A program made the translations under genes and the position numbers. The notes under the pieces are model-generated. The model worked only from the letters and a program-made list of their open reading frames with translations. It had not been told where the DNA came from and searched no databases. 64,000 bases of DNA from Phaeacidiphilus oryzae TH49 (GTDB taxonomy: Bacteria > Actinomycetota > Actinomycetes > Streptomycetales > Streptomycetaceae), in contig NZ_JQMQ01000005.1 of NCBI RefSeq assembly GCF_000744815.1, positions 2,116,055-2,180,054 of the forward strand, given 5' to 3'. Shown here piece by piece: positions 17,714 to 27,257 of the stretch. The stretch's first letter is position 1. Each line of letters begins with the position of its first letter.

Positions 17714-17716
17714 CTG

Positions 17717-18319
17717 TCAGTCGTCCGCGCCTTCGGAGTCCTGCCGGGGGGCCGGTCCGCTCCGGCCGGTGCGCCGGGCCCGCTTGGTCTCCTCGCGTTC
17801 GTGGAGGGCGGCCTGGCGTTCCTGGGCGGCGATCTCCTCCCGGCGGACTTCGGCGTCGAGTTCGTTCTTCCGGCGCTGGGTGGTCGCCTCCACCTTCGCC
17901 TTGGCCACCGAGGCGGCGGCGGTGAAGCTGGCCGCGACCGCCCCGCCGGCGACGAGCTGGTCGAAGATCGCCGGTTCCGAGGAGCGCTTCACCGCCGCGT
18001 CGGCGGACTCGATGGCGCTCGGGCAAGGGTCGGCCATCGGAGGCGCCACGTCGGCCCGGTGGTGACTGGGCGGCGACAGGCGCTGCGGCGGCGAAACGGG
18101 CGGCGCGCCAGCGCCGGGGCCGATCAGCGACGGCAGTCCCGGCCCCGCGGTGAGACGGCCGTCGGCGCCCGGTCGCAGCAGCGCGAAGTCGCAGCCGCAC
18201 GCCTCGCAGAAGCGTCCCGACTGCGCGGTCCCGCAGACCGGGCACGGCGGCACCGCCCGCCCGCACTCGCTGCAGTAGTCGTCCGTGGTCGTCGCGTGAC
18301 CCTCTGGGCACGTTGGCAT
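17717..18319 (-). CDS. Double zinc-ribbon protein with C-terminal coiled coil
   Basis: This 200-residue protein begins [20 protein letters not shown], then a second ribbon [19 protein letters not shown] (four Cys). After a Pro-rich linker, residues about 130-200 form a charged helix rich in Arg/Glu/Ala ([20 protein letters not shown]), a likely coiled coil. The N-terminal ribbons match those of the FHA protein at 553-2061 almost motif for motif (CPxGHxxxTDDYCxxCG...CPxCGTxQxxRxCExCGxD). In that protein the ribbons lead to an FHA domain. A role as a cytoplasmic adaptor is inferred only from this resemblance. The ATG at 18319 has no strong ribosome site. A much longer frame upstream is antisense shadow. 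Confidence 0.78.
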   Translation of the reverse strand: MPTCPEGHATTTDDYCSECGRAVPPCPVCGTAQSGRFCEACGCDFALLRPGADGRLTAGPGLPSLIGPGAGAPPVSPPQRLSPPSHHRADVAPPMADPCPSAIESADAAVKRSSEPAIFDQLVAGGAVAASFTAAASVAKAKVEATTQRRKNELDAEVRREEIAAQERQAALHEREETKRARRTGRSGPAPRQDSEGADD

Positions 18320-18441
18320 ACCGGCAGCGTAGGCCCGACCGAGGCCCCACCGGCACCGGTCGGCGGCATCCCGGACGCGGAGGCGGAGCCCTCGGGCGGC
18401 ACGGGTACGGGCTACGGGTCCTGGAGGGGGATGGGCGACGG

Positions 18442-21400
18442 TCAGGGCCCGGTCACTGCCACCCCGTCGGGGACGGCGCCCACCGTCACCGGGGGCCCGG
18501 CGGTGGCCGTCGCCACGTCGATCGCGCGGACGTCGTCGACGTTGCTGTCGACGACCAAGGCGGTCGATCCGTCCGGGTCGAAGGCCACCGCGTAGGCGCC
18601 CGAGCCGGTGGGGATCAGCGGGCCGGCCGTGCCGGTGGCGACGGTGATCGGGGTGACGCCCCCGGCGCCGGCGTCCGCGACGTAGACGTACTTTCCGTCG
18701 GGCGAGGTCGCCGCGTACTCCGGGCCCGCGCCGGTCGGGATGGTGCCGGTGACCTGGTGGGTGGCGGTGTCGACGACGGAGACCTCGGCCGAGCCGTTGT
18801 CCGTGACGTACGCCGTGCCGCCGTCCTTCGAGAAGGCGACGCCGAAGGGCGCGGCACCGACCGGGACCGTTCCGGTGACCTGACGGGTACTCAGGTCGAC
18901 CGAACTGACCGTCCCCGAGCCCTGGTTCGCCACCCACAGCTCGGTCCCGGCCGGGTTCACGGCCAGCCGCTCGGGCTGGCTGCCGACCCGGACCGGGGCG
19001 CCCGCGGTGAGCGTCGCGGTGTCGATCGGCTGGACGGTTCCGTCGCCGAAGTCGCTCACCCAGACGGTCTTCCCGTCCGGGGTGGCGGCCACGTCCGCGG
19101 CCACCGAGCCGACCGCGACCCGGCCCAGCACGGCGTTGGTGGTGGTGTCCACGACCGTCACATCGTCGGTGTTGTTGTCGGCCACGAAGAGCCGGCCGCC
19201 GGCCACCGCCATCCCGTCCGGGCCGCCGCCGACCGGGATCGGGGGTCCGGCGTCGTGGGTGCGGGTGTCCACCGGGGTGACCGTGTCGTCCGAGTAGTTG
19301 GAGACGTAGGTGGTGGGGATGGTCTCGCCCGGCCGGGCGACCGTCAGCAGGAGCGAACTCCCGGCGAGCACCGCGCCATTGGACGCCTTCGCCGTCACCG
19401 CGACCGAGTAGTAGCCGGTCGCGGCGGAGGCGGCGGCGGAGACGGTGAGCGGGCTGGTGGCGGTCTGCCCCGCGGGGACGGTGACGGTTCCGGTGGGCGG
19501 CTCGGCGGTGAGGCCCGACCCGCCGCCGGACGGGACGCCGGCGTTCCAGGTGACCGTCGCGGGCACGGTCCCGGCCGAGTTGTCGACGGTGATCCGGGCC
19601 GTGGCGGAGCCGCCGGGGGCGATCCGCAGCTGGCCGGGGGTGAGCGAGAGGGCGGCCCTGGTGGTCGGCGGGAAGTGCACCGGGCCGGCGCCGAAGGAGG
19701 CCGGGGCGTCGTCGGGGCCGGTTCCCCAGTGGAGGTCCGGCGTCGAGCCGAGGGTGAAGTCCAGCCGCCGGGTGCGGGTGAGATCGACGGCGGTACGGGT
19801 CGAGGGGCGGCCGTCGACCGCGAGGCCGTGGACGTAGACGCCCTGCGCGCCGGCGCCGGTTGCGTCGATGGTGAGGCTGCGTCCGTGCGCCTCGTGCAGC
19901 ACGGCGTGCGGGAAGAGCGGGCTGCCGAGCACGAGTTGGGGCACCCCGGGCGTCTGCGGGTAGATGCCGAGGGCGGCCCAGACGTACCAGGAGCTCATCG
20001 CGCCCAGGTCGTCGTTGCCCGGCTCGCCGCCGGGGGCGGTGGAGTAGAGCTGGTCCATCACGGCGCGGACGGTGGACTGGGTCTTCCACGGCTCGCCGGT
20101 GCTGTCGTAGATCCAGGGGTTGCCGAAGGAGGGCTCGTTCCCGGCCCATTCGTAGGGGGCGTTCGGCCCGGCGTTCAGCTGGGCGAAGTAGGCGTCCAGC
20201 CGGGCGTTCGCGGCCTTGTCCCCGCCTAGCCCCTGGATCAGGCCGCGGAGGTTCTGCGGGACCATCCAGGTGTACTGGGCGGCGTTGCCCTCCTGGAAGC
20301 CGCTCTGCCCGAAGCCGCTTCCGGTGTCCACCGGCGGGCCGGCCGGGAAGGCGCCGGCCGCGTCCCGGGGCCTGATGTAGCCGGTGGCGGTGTCGAAGAG
20401 GTGGGCCCAGTTCTGCGAGCGGTCGAGGTACTCGGCCTCGGTGGTGGGCTGCCCCAGCGCTCCCGCCAGCCGGGAGACGGAGAAGTCGGCGAGGGCGTAC
20501 TCCAGGGTCTCCGAGGCGCCGTTGGGCACCGGGCTGATCGAGTCCGAGCCGGTGTTGGGGACGTAGCCGCGGCTGAGGTAGGCGGCGAGGTTGGGCCGCT
20601 CCACGTACCAGCCCTGACCGGGCGCGCCGGTGGTGGCCGAGGCGCCGTGCTCCATGGTGCGCAGCGCCTTGGCGGCGTCGAAGCCGGTGGCACCGAAGGC
20701 GTAGGCGTCGGCCAGGATCGGGTCCGCGGGGTCGCCGTTCATCACCCCGCTCTCGCCGTTGGCCACCGGCCACTTGGGCAGCCAGCCGCCCATCTGGTCG
20801 GCGTCGTCGAGGAGGGAGGTGGCCATGTCCCCGGTGCGCTCCGGCTCGATCGCGGCGAGCAGCGGGATCTGCGACCGGTAGATGTCCCAGCCCGAGAAGT
20901 TGGCGTACTGCGTGTGCCCGCGCGGCATCCGGTGGACGGCGCCGTCGAAGCCCGGGTAGCGGCCGTCTGCGTCGCTGAACGTGCTGGGGTCGAGGAGCGC
21001 GTGGTACAGCGCGGTGTAGAAGGTGGCCTGCTGGGCTGGGGTGCCGCCGGCGATCCCGATCCGCCCGAGCTCGCGGTTCCACTGCGCGCGGGTGGCCGCG
21101 GCGACCGCGTCCACCCCTCGGCCGCGCGCCTCGGCGGCGAGGTTGGCCTCGGCTCCGGCCTCGCTGACGTAGGAGACGGCGACCTGCATGCCGACCACCG
21201 GATCGGTGCGGGTGTCGAAGGTCAGCCAGCCGCCGGCGACCACGCCGCCGCCCTGCGCCTGCGCGCTCTTCCCGGAGAGGTCCTCGTGCGCCGGCCGCTG
21301 GGCCCCCCGGACGCTCACCTGCCTGCTTCCCGCCGTCACCCGGCCGGCGGCCGCCGACTGGCCTCCCCAGGTGCCGGAGCCGGTGAAGGGGCGGTCGAAA

Positions 21401-22086
21401 CGGGCGGCGAAGTGGACGGTGTAGCCGTCCGGTTGGCCGCAGAAGTGGCCGCTGGTCACGGTGCCGGCGATCTCCCGGTCGCCGATCGTGCGGAAGCTCG
21501 CCGCCGAGCTCCCGTTGGCGCTGTCCGCCACCTTGACCAGCATCCTGGCCTGGTCGGTCCGCGGGTAGGTGAAGCTGCCGACGCCGGTGCGCTCGGTGAC
21601 GGCCAGCTCCGAGCGCACCCCGCCCGCCGTGACCGCGTACGAGCCGGGGTGGGCGCTCTCACTGCCGTGGGTGAAGGAGGCGGTGGCCGCGCCCGGGTCC
21701 GCCGGGACCGCCCCGGTCATCGGCAGGAACGGGAAGTCCCCGGCGACAGCGCAGCCGGGGCCGGAGAGATGGGTGAGGCTGAAGCCGGTGGTGGCGGTGT
21801 CGGAGTAGCTGTAGCCGCCGCCCGGCGGACGTGACGGGGTGTCAGGACTCCACTGCAGCATGCCGAACGGCGCCGAGGCCCCGGGAAAGGTGTCCACCTG
21901 GCCGACCACCGCGCCGCCGCTTCCGGTCCCCGCGAACGGGTCGACCAGCGCGGCGGGATCGGTGACCGCGGCCGCTCCGGCGGCGCGGTCCGCCGCCGAT
22001 GCCACGGTGCCGGGCAGCGGGGCCAACGCGAGCCCTGCGGCGGCGAATCCGGCGATTCCGGCGATCAGCGCGGTACGGCGGAACAC
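18442..22086 (-). CDS. Secreted GH92 alpha-mannosidase fused to a YVTN beta-propeller
   Basis: Of about 1,214 residues, the first 35 are a signal peptide ([20 protein letters not shown]...GTVASA). Residues about 45-770 are a GH92 catalytic module: [49 protein letters not shown] split over the family loops, and the hallmark [20 protein letters not shown] with [13 protein letters not shown]92 enzymes are calcium-dependent exo-alpha-mannosidases acting on N-glycan or fungal mannans. Residues about 800-920 resemble a NEW3/NPCBM-associated beta-sandwich. Residues about 925-1214 are six to seven YVTN/NHL-type repeats ([27 protein letters not shown]). I choose GTG 22086 because the signal peptide starts there; the frame is open to 22161. 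Confidence 0.93.
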   Translation of the reverse strand: MFRRTALIAGIAGFAAAGLALAPLPGTVASAADRAAGAAAVTDPAALVDPFAGTGSGGAVVGQVDTFPGASAPFGMLQWSPDTPSRPPGGGYSYSDTATTGFSLTHLSGPGCAVAGDFPFLPMTGAVPADPGAATASFTHGSESAHPGSYAVTAGGVRSELAVTERTGVGSFTYPRTDQARMLVKVADSANGSSAASFRTIGDREIAGTVTSGHFCGQPDGYTVHFAARFDRPFTGSGTWGGQSAAAGRVTAGSRQVSVRGAQRPAHEDLSGKSAQAQGGGVVAGGWLTFDTRTDPVVGMQVAVSYVSEAGAEANLAAEARGRGVDAVAAATRAQWNRELGRIGIAGGTPAQQATFYTALYHALLDPSTFSDADGRYPGFDGAVHRMPRGHTQYANFSGWDIYRSQIPLLAAIEPERTGDMATSLLDDADQMGGWLPKWPVANGESGVMNGDPADPILADAYAFGATGFDAAKALRTMEHGASATTGAPGQGWYVERPNLAAYLSRGYVPNTGSDSISPVPNGASETLEYALADFSVSRLAGALGQPTTEAEYLDRSQNWAHLFDTATGYIRPRDAAGAFPAGPPVDTGSGFGQSGFQEGNAAQYTWMVPQNLRGLIQGLGGDKAANARLDAYFAQLNAGPNAPYEWAGNEPSFGNPWIYDSTGEPWKTQSTVRAVMDQLYSTAPGGEPGNDDLGAMSSWYVWAALGIYPQTPGVPQLVLGSPLFPHAVLHEAHGRSLTIDATGAGAQGVYVHGLAVDGRPSTRTAVDLTRTRRLDFTLGSTPDLHWGTGPDDAPASFGAGPVHFPPTTRAALSLTPGQLRIAPGGSATARITVDNSAGTVPATVTWNAGVPSGGGSGLTAEPPTGTVTVPAGQTATSPLTVSAAASAATGYYSVAVTAKASNGAVLAGSSLLLTVARPGETIPTTYVSNYSDDTVTPVDTRTHDAGPPIPVGGGPDGMAVAGGRLFVADNNTDDVTVVDTTTNAVLGRVAVGSVAADVAATPDGKTVWVSDFGDGTVQPIDTATLTAGAPVRVGSQPERLAVNPAGTELWVANQGSGTVSSVDLSTRQVTGTVPVGAAPFGVAFSKDGGTAYVTDNGSAEVSVVDTATHQVTGTIPTGAGPEYAATSPDGKYVYVADAGAGGVTPITVATGTAGPLIPTGSGAYAVAFDPDGSTALVVDSNVDDVRAIDVATATAGPPVTVGAVPDGVAVTGP

Positions 22087-22131
22087 TCGACCACCTGCCT
22101 CATCCTCAAGCCCAGGCGCGCAGCGGCGTAT

Positions 22132-22149
22132 CCCGACATCGTTATCGGG
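22132..22149. promoter_or_regulatory. Weak inverted repeat upstream of the GH92 gene
   Basis: CCCGA and TCGGG flank an 8-base centre in the gap between the GH92 and transporter genes. CGTATCC also occurs twice here (22127-22133 and 22153-22159). It could be a carbohydrate-responsive operator, but the repeat is short. Confidence 0.3.
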
Positions 22150-22249
22150 CACCGTATCCACTCACGCCCCACAGGACGTGTCAAGGCTTCCCGCACACCC
22201 GGCGCACCGCCGCGACGCGAGCGGGCCGGCGCTCTGCGAGACTCCTGCG

Positions 22250-22840
22250 GTGACTGAGAACGACACGTCCCGAGCCGCCCTGCTGCGGCGGGGCTTCGCC
22301 CTGGAGTACGCCACCCTCGGCTGGAACGTGGTCGGCATCGTGGTGCTCGCCTTCGCCGCGCTCTCCGCCCGGTCGGTGGCGCTGGCCGGCTTCGGCCTCG
22401 ACTCGCTGATCGAGATCGGCGCCTCCACCGTGGTGGTCTGGGAGCTCTCCGGGGCCGGCGAGGACCGGCAGCGGCGGGCGCTGCGGCTGATCGGCGTCGG
22501 CTTCGCGCTGCTGGCCGGGTATCTGCTGGTGCAGTCGACCTGGGTGCTCGCCGCCGGCTACCGCCCCCACCACTCCCCCCTCGGCATCGCCTGGACCGCC
22601 GTCACCGCGGCCGCGATGTTCGCCCTCGCCGCCGGCAAGGCCCGGACCGGCGCGGCGCTGGACAACCCGGTGCTGCGGACCGAGGGCCGGGTCACCCTGA
22701 TCGACGGCCTGCTGGCCGCCGCCGTCCTCCTCGGCCTGGTCCTGAACAGCGCCCTCGGCTGGTGGTGGGCCGACCCGGCGGCCGGCTACGTCCTCGTCTA
22801 CTACGCGCTCCGCGAGGTGCGGGAGATCTTCTCCGACTGA
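22250..22840 (+). CDS. CDF-like cation efflux membrane protein
   Basis: The 196-residue protein has about five transmembrane helices, including VVGIVVLAFAALSARSVALA, LIGVGFALLAGYLLVQSTW and LIDGLLAAAVLLGLVLNSAL. The pattern FGLDSLIEIGAS in helix 2 and TLIDGLLAA in helix 5 place Asp residues as in cation diffusion facilitators. It lacks the cytoplasmic C-terminal domain and is shorter than typical CDF proteins (about 300). Small proteins of this kind are annotated as cation transporters in actinomycetes; the metal is unknown. The start is GTG 22250, where a -10-like GAGACT (22237-22242) lies seven bases upstream and no ribosome site is present. The sigma-factor gene follows 36 bases after. Confidence 0.82.
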   Translation: MTENDTSRAALLRRGFALEYATLGWNVVGIVVLAFAALSARSVALAGFGLDSLIEIGASTVVVWELSGAGEDRQRRALRLIGVGFALLAGYLLVQSTWVLAAGYRPHHSPLGIAWTAVTAAAMFALAAGKARTGAALDNPVLRTEGRVTLIDGLLAAAVLLGLVLNSALGWWWADPAAGYVLVYYALREVREIFSD

Positions 22841-22876
22841 TTGTGCGCCGGGCCAAAGATCACGGAGGATGCCGGT

Positions 22877-23806
22877 ATGCGCACCGAAACCGGCGGCCGG
22901 GCCGAGGAGTTCCAGCAGCTGCGGCCGCTGCTGTTCTCGGTCTCCTACCGGATCCTGGGGAGCGTGGCCGAGGCCGAGGACGCGGTCCAGGAGACCTGGC
23001 TGCGGTTCGAGGCGGCCGGGGCCGAGCCCCGGTCGCTGAAGGCGTACCTCTCCGCGGCGGTGACCCGGATCTCGATCGACGTCCTGCGCTCGGCGCGGGT
23101 CCGGCGGGAGGAGTACACCGGCCCCTGGTTCCCTGAGCCGCTGCTGGCCGATCCGTACCAGGACCCGGAGCGGGCCGCGGAGTTGGCCGACTCGGTCTCG
23201 GTCGCGGCGCTGCTGCTGCTGGAACGGCTCAGCCCGCTGGAGCGGGCGGTCTTCGTGCTGCGCGAGGTCTTCGACTTCGGCTTCCCCGAGGTCGCGGAGG
23301 CGGTCGGGCGCTCGGAGGCGGCCTGCCGGCAGCTGGCGGCGCGGGCCCGCCGCCATATGGCCGACGGACGGCCGCGTTACGAGGCCGACCGCAAGGAGCG
23401 GGAGGAGCTGGCCGCGCGGTTCTTCGACGCGCTGAGCGAGGGGGACGTCGGCGGCCTCCGCGAACTGCTGGCCGGCGACGTGTCGCTGGTCGGCGACGGC
23501 GGGGGCAAGGCCCCGCAGCTGGCCCGGGCCGTCTCCGGCGCGGACCCGGTGGCCCGGCTGCTGGCCGCGGTCTTCCCGCGGCTGGCCCGGTTGGACCTGG
23601 TCCTCGACCGCTGCGAGGTCAACGGCGGCCCCGGGGCGGTGCTCCGGGACGAGGAGGGCCGGGTGCTGCAGACCATGGCGCTGGACGTGGCGGACGGGCG
23701 GATCCAGGACGTCCGGTTCGTCCTCAACCCCGACAAGCTGCGGCATCTCGGCCCGGTGGCCGACGTCTGGGCGGTCCACCGCCGGTTCAGAAAGCTTCCC
23801 CGCTAG
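22877..23806 (+). CDS. ECF41-family RNA polymerase sigma factor (SigJ-like, SnoaL C-terminal domain)
   Basis: The 309-residue protein has sigma region 2 (FQQLRPLLFSVSYRILGSVAEAEDAVQETWLRF, residues about 10-42, read in parts) and region 4 (LSPLERAVFVLREVFDFGF, then VAEAVGRSEAACRQLAARAR). A SnoaL/NTF2-like domain of about 130 residues follows. The three ECF41 hallmarks are visible: a WxPEP motif in the linker (WFPEP), DGGGK in the extension, and NPDKL near the end. In this family the extension acts as a built-in anti-sigma factor. ECF41 genes usually adjoin a carboxymuconolactone-decarboxylase, oxidoreductase or epimerase gene; none is adjacent here. The ATG at 22877 has GGAGG eight bases upstream. 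Confidence 0.95.
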   Translation: MRTETGGRAEEFQQLRPLLFSVSYRILGSVAEAEDAVQETWLRFEAAGAEPRSLKAYLSAAVTRISIDVLRSARVRREEYTGPWFPEPLLADPYQDPERAAELADSVSVAALLLLERLSPLERAVFVLREVFDFGFPEVAEAVGRSEAACRQLAARARRHMADGRPRYEADRKEREELAARFFDALSEGDVGGLRELLAGDVSLVGDGGGKAPQLARAVSGADPVARLLAAVFPRLARLDLVLDRCEVNGGPGAVLRDEEGRVLQTMALDVADGRIQDVRFVLNPDKLRHLGPVADVWAVHRRFRKLPR

Positions 23807-23814
23807 CGCGGCGG

Positions 23815-23844
23815 GCACCTTCCCCGCGCCGTGCGGGGGTGGGG
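23815..23844. terminator. Bidirectional terminator between sigma-factor and MFS genes
   Basis: CCCCGC (23822-23827) pairs with GCGGGG (23833-23838) around a five-base loop, with extra outer CACC/GGTG-type pairing. It lies between the convergent stop codons at 23806 and 23854. Confidence 0.6.
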
Positions 23845-23853
23845 ATCCACCGC

Positions 23854-25359
23854 CTAGCCCCGGTCGTGGCCGTCGTCGCGCCCGGCCTCCGGCGAGCCGG
23901 ACCCCAGCGACCCCGACGCCAGCGACCCCGACCCCAGCGATCCGGGCAGCAGCGGGCCCGGCAGCACCGCGAGGGCGGCCGCCGCCACCGCCAGCCAGAG
24001 CCCGGCCGCCGCGGCCGCCACCGCGTGGAAGCCGGACATGAAGCCGGGGCCGCCCGGAGCGCCGCTGATCGCGCCGGCCGCCGCGATGCCCATCGCGCCG
24101 CCGGTCTGACGTGCGGTGTTGTTGACCGCCGAGGCCAGCCCGGCGCGCTCGGGCTCGACCTCGGACACCGCCGCCGCGACCACCGCCGGGGTGAGGATCC
24201 CCATCCCGATCCCCCACAGCAGAAAGGCCGGCAGCAGCACGGGGTACGGGGACCCCGGCCCGGCGATGGTGAGGAGGGCGATCCCGGCCGCGCCGACCAC
24301 CAGCCCCAGCACGGTGGGCAGCCGCGGCCCGAGCCGCCCCGCCAGCCGCCCGGCGATCGGGGCGAGGACCGCGAGCGGCGAGAACAGCGGGATCAGCGCG
24401 AGCCCGGCGCCCAGCGGGGAGCGGTGCTGCACCGACTGGAGGAAGAGGGTCAGCACGAAGAGCGTCCCCAGCGTGCCCAGGTTCATCGCCCCCGCGGCCA
24501 GGTTGGCGAGGCTGAACGCCGGCCGGGCGAAGAGCCGCAGCGGAAGCATGGCGTCGTCCCCCCGGCGGCGTTCCACCCGCACGAAGAGGGCCGCCAGCAC
24601 CAGCCCGGCCGCGAGCGCGAGCACCACCGCGAGGGTCGCCGCGGCTCCGCCGCCGTGCCCGGCCTGGATGACCGCGAAGGTGAAGGCGAGCAGCGCCGGC
24701 GACCCCGTCGCCAGCCCCGGTAGGTCGGGCGGACGCGCCCGCGGCTCCCGGCTCTCCCGGGCCAGCAGCCAGACCGCCGCCAGCGCGAGCACGACCAGCG
24801 GCACGTTGACCAGGAAGACCGACCGCCAGCCGAGGCCGTCCACCAGCAGCCCGCCGAGCAGCGGGCCGGCCGGCAGCGCCAGACTGCCGATCCCGGCCCA
24901 GATGCCGATGGCCCGGGCCTGCTCGCCCCGGCCGGGGTAGGCGTGGCTGATCACAGCCAGCGTGCCGGGCAGCATCAGCGCGGCCCCGACCCCCTGCACC
25001 ACCCGGCCGGCGACCAGCACCGCCACCCCCGGCGCGAGCCCGCAGAGCAGCGAGCCGGCGCCGAAGACCGCGAGGCCGAGGGAGACGAGTCTGCGGTGGC
25101 CGTACCGGTCCCCCGCCGTTCCGCTGGCCAGCATCAGGCAGGCCAGGGCCAGCGCGTAGCCGTCCACCACCCACTGCAGCCCGGCGACGCCGGCGCCGAG
25201 GCCGGAGCCGATCCGGGGCAGGGCGACGTTGATGATGGTGACGTCGAGCAGCACCAGGAAGTAGCCGACGCACATCACCACCAGCACCGCCGAGCGCGGC
25301 GCGGAGTTCCTGGCGCGCTCGGCGGCGCGCCTGATCCCGGCGGGGGCTGATCCACTCAC
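23854..25359 (-). CDS. MFS transporter, DHA2 (14-TM) drug:H+ antiporter type
   Basis: This protein of about 501 residues has many hydrophobic helices and the DHA2 motifs: LDVTIINVALPRI (motif D1-like), GDRYGHRR (motif A), GRVVQGVGAALMLPGTLAVI (motif B) and WRSVFLVNVPL (family end of helix 6). Proteins of this group export drugs or dyes with proton exchange in the plasma membrane. The C-terminus is a low-complexity GSLGSGSLASGSLGSGS tail coded by a short DNA repeat (about 23895-23950). The start could be GTG 25359 (chosen) or TTG 25392; neither has a clear ribosome site. No regulator is adjacent apart from the convergent ECF41 sigma gene. Confidence 0.9.
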   Translation of the reverse strand: MSGSAPAGIRRAAERARNSAPRSAVLVVMCVGYFLVLLDVTIINVALPRIGSGLGAGVAGLQWVVDGYALALACLMLASGTAGDRYGHRRLVSLGLAVFGAGSLLCGLAPGVAVLVAGRVVQGVGAALMLPGTLAVISHAYPGRGEQARAIGIWAGIGSLALPAGPLLGGLLVDGLGWRSVFLVNVPLVVLALAAVWLLARESREPRARPPDLPGLATGSPALLAFTFAVIQAGHGGGAAATLAVVLALAAGLVLAALFVRVERRRGDDAMLPLRLFARPAFSLANLAAGAMNLGTLGTLFVLTLFLQSVQHRSPLGAGLALIPLFSPLAVLAPIAGRLAGRLGPRLPTVLGLVVGAAGIALLTIAGPGSPYPVLLPAFLLWGIGMGILTPAVVAAAVSEVEPERAGLASAVNNTARQTGGAMGIAAAGAISGAPGGPGFMSGFHAVAAAAAGLWLAVAAAALAVLPGPLLPGSLGSGSLASGSLGSGSPEAGRDDGHDRG

Positions 25360-25476
25360 GCCCGCACGGCTACCCGGGGCGACCGGCCCCAAAGCCGACG
25401 GACACCGGTCGGCCCAGCCGGCGCCCCGGTCGGCGGCGCCCGGACGGCTGCCCGATCGGCGGCGCCGGCCGGCGGC

Positions 25477-25935
25477 CTAGTCGGCGACGGCGGGCTCGGC
25501 GCCGACCGACGGCCAGACCTCCCGGACCTCCTCCAGCCGCTCGTAGGCGTCGTCGAACCAGGCGTCGTCGATCGTGACGCCGACGGTGACCGTGGTCAGG
25601 GCGCCGGCCAGGTCGGAGACCGAGACCTGGGCCCGCTCGGGGTCGCCCTCCGGGTCGAGCTCGACGTGCAGCTCGGGGCCCCGGCCGCCCTTCCGCCAGG
25701 CGATGTCGCCGCCGGCGTCGAGGAGGTCGAGGGCGTCCTGCCACTCCTCCACGTCCTCCGGGCGGAGGTGGACCGGGGTGGACCCGGACACGAACGGGGT
25801 GTCGACGGTGATCACCCCCTGGAGCGCCGACCCGCCGCCGGTCGTCCCGCCCCCCGGCCCCCCGTAGAGGCTCAGCACCACGCTGTTGCCCGGCCCCTCC
25901 AGGCGTATCAGCTCGACGGTCTCCGTACCTGCCAT
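25477..25935 (-). CDS. DUF5959-like small protein
   Basis: The 152-residue soluble protein reads VELIRLEGPGNSVVLSLYG, FVSGSTPVHLRPEDVEEWQDALD, DIAWRKGGRGPELHVELD and a C-terminal ERLEEVREVWP. This alternating beta-strand pattern with the LxPEDLxxWxxAL motif is that of the actinobacterial DUF5959 family as I remember it. The function is unknown. The ATG at 25935 has an AGGAAGAGGAG-type purine stretch upstream (25944-25956). It is encoded in the same direction as the TauE/SafE permease upstream (36 bases apart), so they may be co-transcribed. Confidence 0.75.
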   Translation of the reverse strand: MAGTETVELIRLEGPGNSVVLSLYGGPGGGTTGGGSALQGVITVDTPFVSGSTPVHLRPEDVEEWQDALDLLDAGGDIAWRKGGRGPELHVELDPEGDPERAQVSVSDLAGALTTVTVGVTIDDAWFDDAYERLEEVREVWPSVGAEPAVAD

Positions 25936-25971
25936 TCCAGGCTCCTCTTCCTCTTGTCGTCCGTTCGGAGT

Positions 25972-26703
25972 TCAGAACGCGCCCAGCCCCCGGCCCAGGG
26001 TGACCAGTCCGCCCGCGCAGGCCAGCAGCAGGACGAGTCCGCGGGCCCGCCGGTCGGGGACCCGGGCCGCGAGGAACCTCCCGGCCGGCAGGCCGGCCAG
26101 CAGCGCGCAGGCGATCAGCGCCCACGCCGCGCCGGGCAGCCGGGGCGGGCCCTTGAGGGCCACCGAGAGCGCGTTGACCAGCACCCCGTAGAAGAGGGCG
26201 TTGGGCACGAACTCGCGCACCGACCAGCCCTCGTTGAGGGCGTACAGCGACACCGCGGGACCGCCGACGCCGGCCGCGGCGTTCATGAACCCGCTCGCCG
26301 CCCCGGCTATCACCGCCCCGGACCGCCCGCTCAGCGCGGCCGACCGCACCCCGCGGGCGATCACCGCCACCGCCGCGACCACCGTCGCCCCGATCCCGAC
26401 CAGCAGCACCGGCCGCGGCAGCGCCCCCGCCGCCCAGGCGCCGACCGGCACCAGGCAGGCGGCGGCCGCGACCAGCGGCACCATCACCCTCGGCCGCAGC
26501 CCGCGCCATTCGGTCGCCAGGCCCAGCGCGCTGATCCCGCAGGAGGCGCAGTTCGCCAGCAGTACGCCCTGCAGCGGCCCCTGAAGCGCGATCAGCCCGG
26601 GCCCGGCCACCAGAGCGAAGCCGATCCCGGACATCCGCTGCACCGCCGCGCCGACGAAGACGATCGCGGCCAGCAGCAGCTCCGGTGCCCAGTCTCCCCC
26701 CAC
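25972..26703 (-). CDS. TauE/SafE-family membrane permease
   Basis: The 243-residue protein has seven to eight hydrophobic helices. The first, ELLLAAIVFVGAAVQRMSGIGFALVAGPGL, carries the G-x-GxxxxxP loop of the TauE/SafE fold, and the repeat copy ASGFMNAAAGVGGPAVSLYAL stands in the second half. These proteins export sulfite, sulfoacetate or related organic anions. The substrate is unknown. The GTG at 26703 is preceded on its own strand by a 7-bp inverted repeat, GGCCGCA/TGCGGCC (26704-26710, 26718-26724), which overlaps the region where a promoter would be. A start further in is possible. It is divergent from the haemerythrin gene. Confidence 0.88.
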   Translation of the reverse strand: MGGDWAPELLLAAIVFVGAAVQRMSGIGFALVAGPGLIALQGPLQGVLLANCASCGISALGLATEWRGLRPRVMVPLVAAAACLVPVGAWAAGALPRPVLLVGIGATVVAAVAVIARGVRSAALSGRSGAVIAGAASGFMNAAAGVGGPAVSLYALNEGWSVREFVPNALFYGVLVNALSVALKGPPRLPGAAWALIACALLAGLPAGRFLAARVPDRRARGLVLLLACAGGLVTLGRGLGAF

Positions 26704-26804
26704 GGCCGCACAGCATATGCGGCCCGGCGGGGAACGGTGACCCGGCCGCCCCGCCCGGCGCCCGCCGCCCGCGGAGGGGCCGGATCCGGCGGATAATCAC
26801 CGGC

Positions 26805-27257
26805 ATGTGCCACTACTGCGGCTGCCGGGAGATTCCCCTGATCAAGGAGTTCATCGCAGAGCACGCCGAGGTGACCGACCTGGCCGGGAAGGCGCTGCGG
26901 GCGCTGGACCGGGGGGCGGTGGACGAGGCCGCCCGGCTGGTCCCGCGGATGGCTGCGGAGCTCCGCAGCCATTGGCAGGGCGAGGAGCGCGGCCTCTTCA
27001 CGGTGATGCGCGAGGACCCGGAGTACGCCGGGTACATCGCCGCCCTGGAGCGCGAGCACCGCGAACTCGACGCCTTCCTGGCCGGGTTGGACCTCCACGA
27101 CCCGGCCGGCAGGCAGGCCTTCGAGACCGCCGTCCAGGAGCTGTACGCACACATCTCCAAGGAGGAGGACGGCCTCTTCCCGGCCTCCCTCACCGCCCTG
27201 GACGGGCCGGAGTGGGACCTCTCGATGCGGGCCTGGCGCGAGGCCCACCCCGGCTAG
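26805..27257 (+). CDS. Haemerythrin-domain protein with Cys-rich N-terminus
   Basis: This 150-residue helical protein has the di-iron ligands of haemerythrin domains: FIAEHAEV, SHWQGEERGLF, LEREHRELD and AHISKEEDGLFP. These domains bind O2 or NO and occur in oxygen or nitrosative-stress proteins. The N-terminus MCHYCGCREIPLI has three Cys in seven residues, which could bind an extra metal. The ATG at 26805 lacks a close Shine-Dalgarno. It is divergent from the TauE/SafE gene. After the stop there is a 23-bp repeat. Confidence 0.9.
   Translation: MCHYCGCREIPLIKEFIAEHAEVTDLAGKALRALDRGAVDEAARLVPRMAAELRSHWQGEERGLFTVMREDPEYAGYIAALEREHRELDAFLAGLDLHDPAGRQAFETAVQELYAHISKEEDGLFPASLTALDGPEWDLSMRAWREAHPG

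Noticed and set aside
17717-21082. A 1,121-codon frame joining the zinc-ribbon gene with sequence upstream
   Set aside because: Upstream of 18319 it only shadows the GH92 gene in another frame. The ribbon protein starts at its own ATG.
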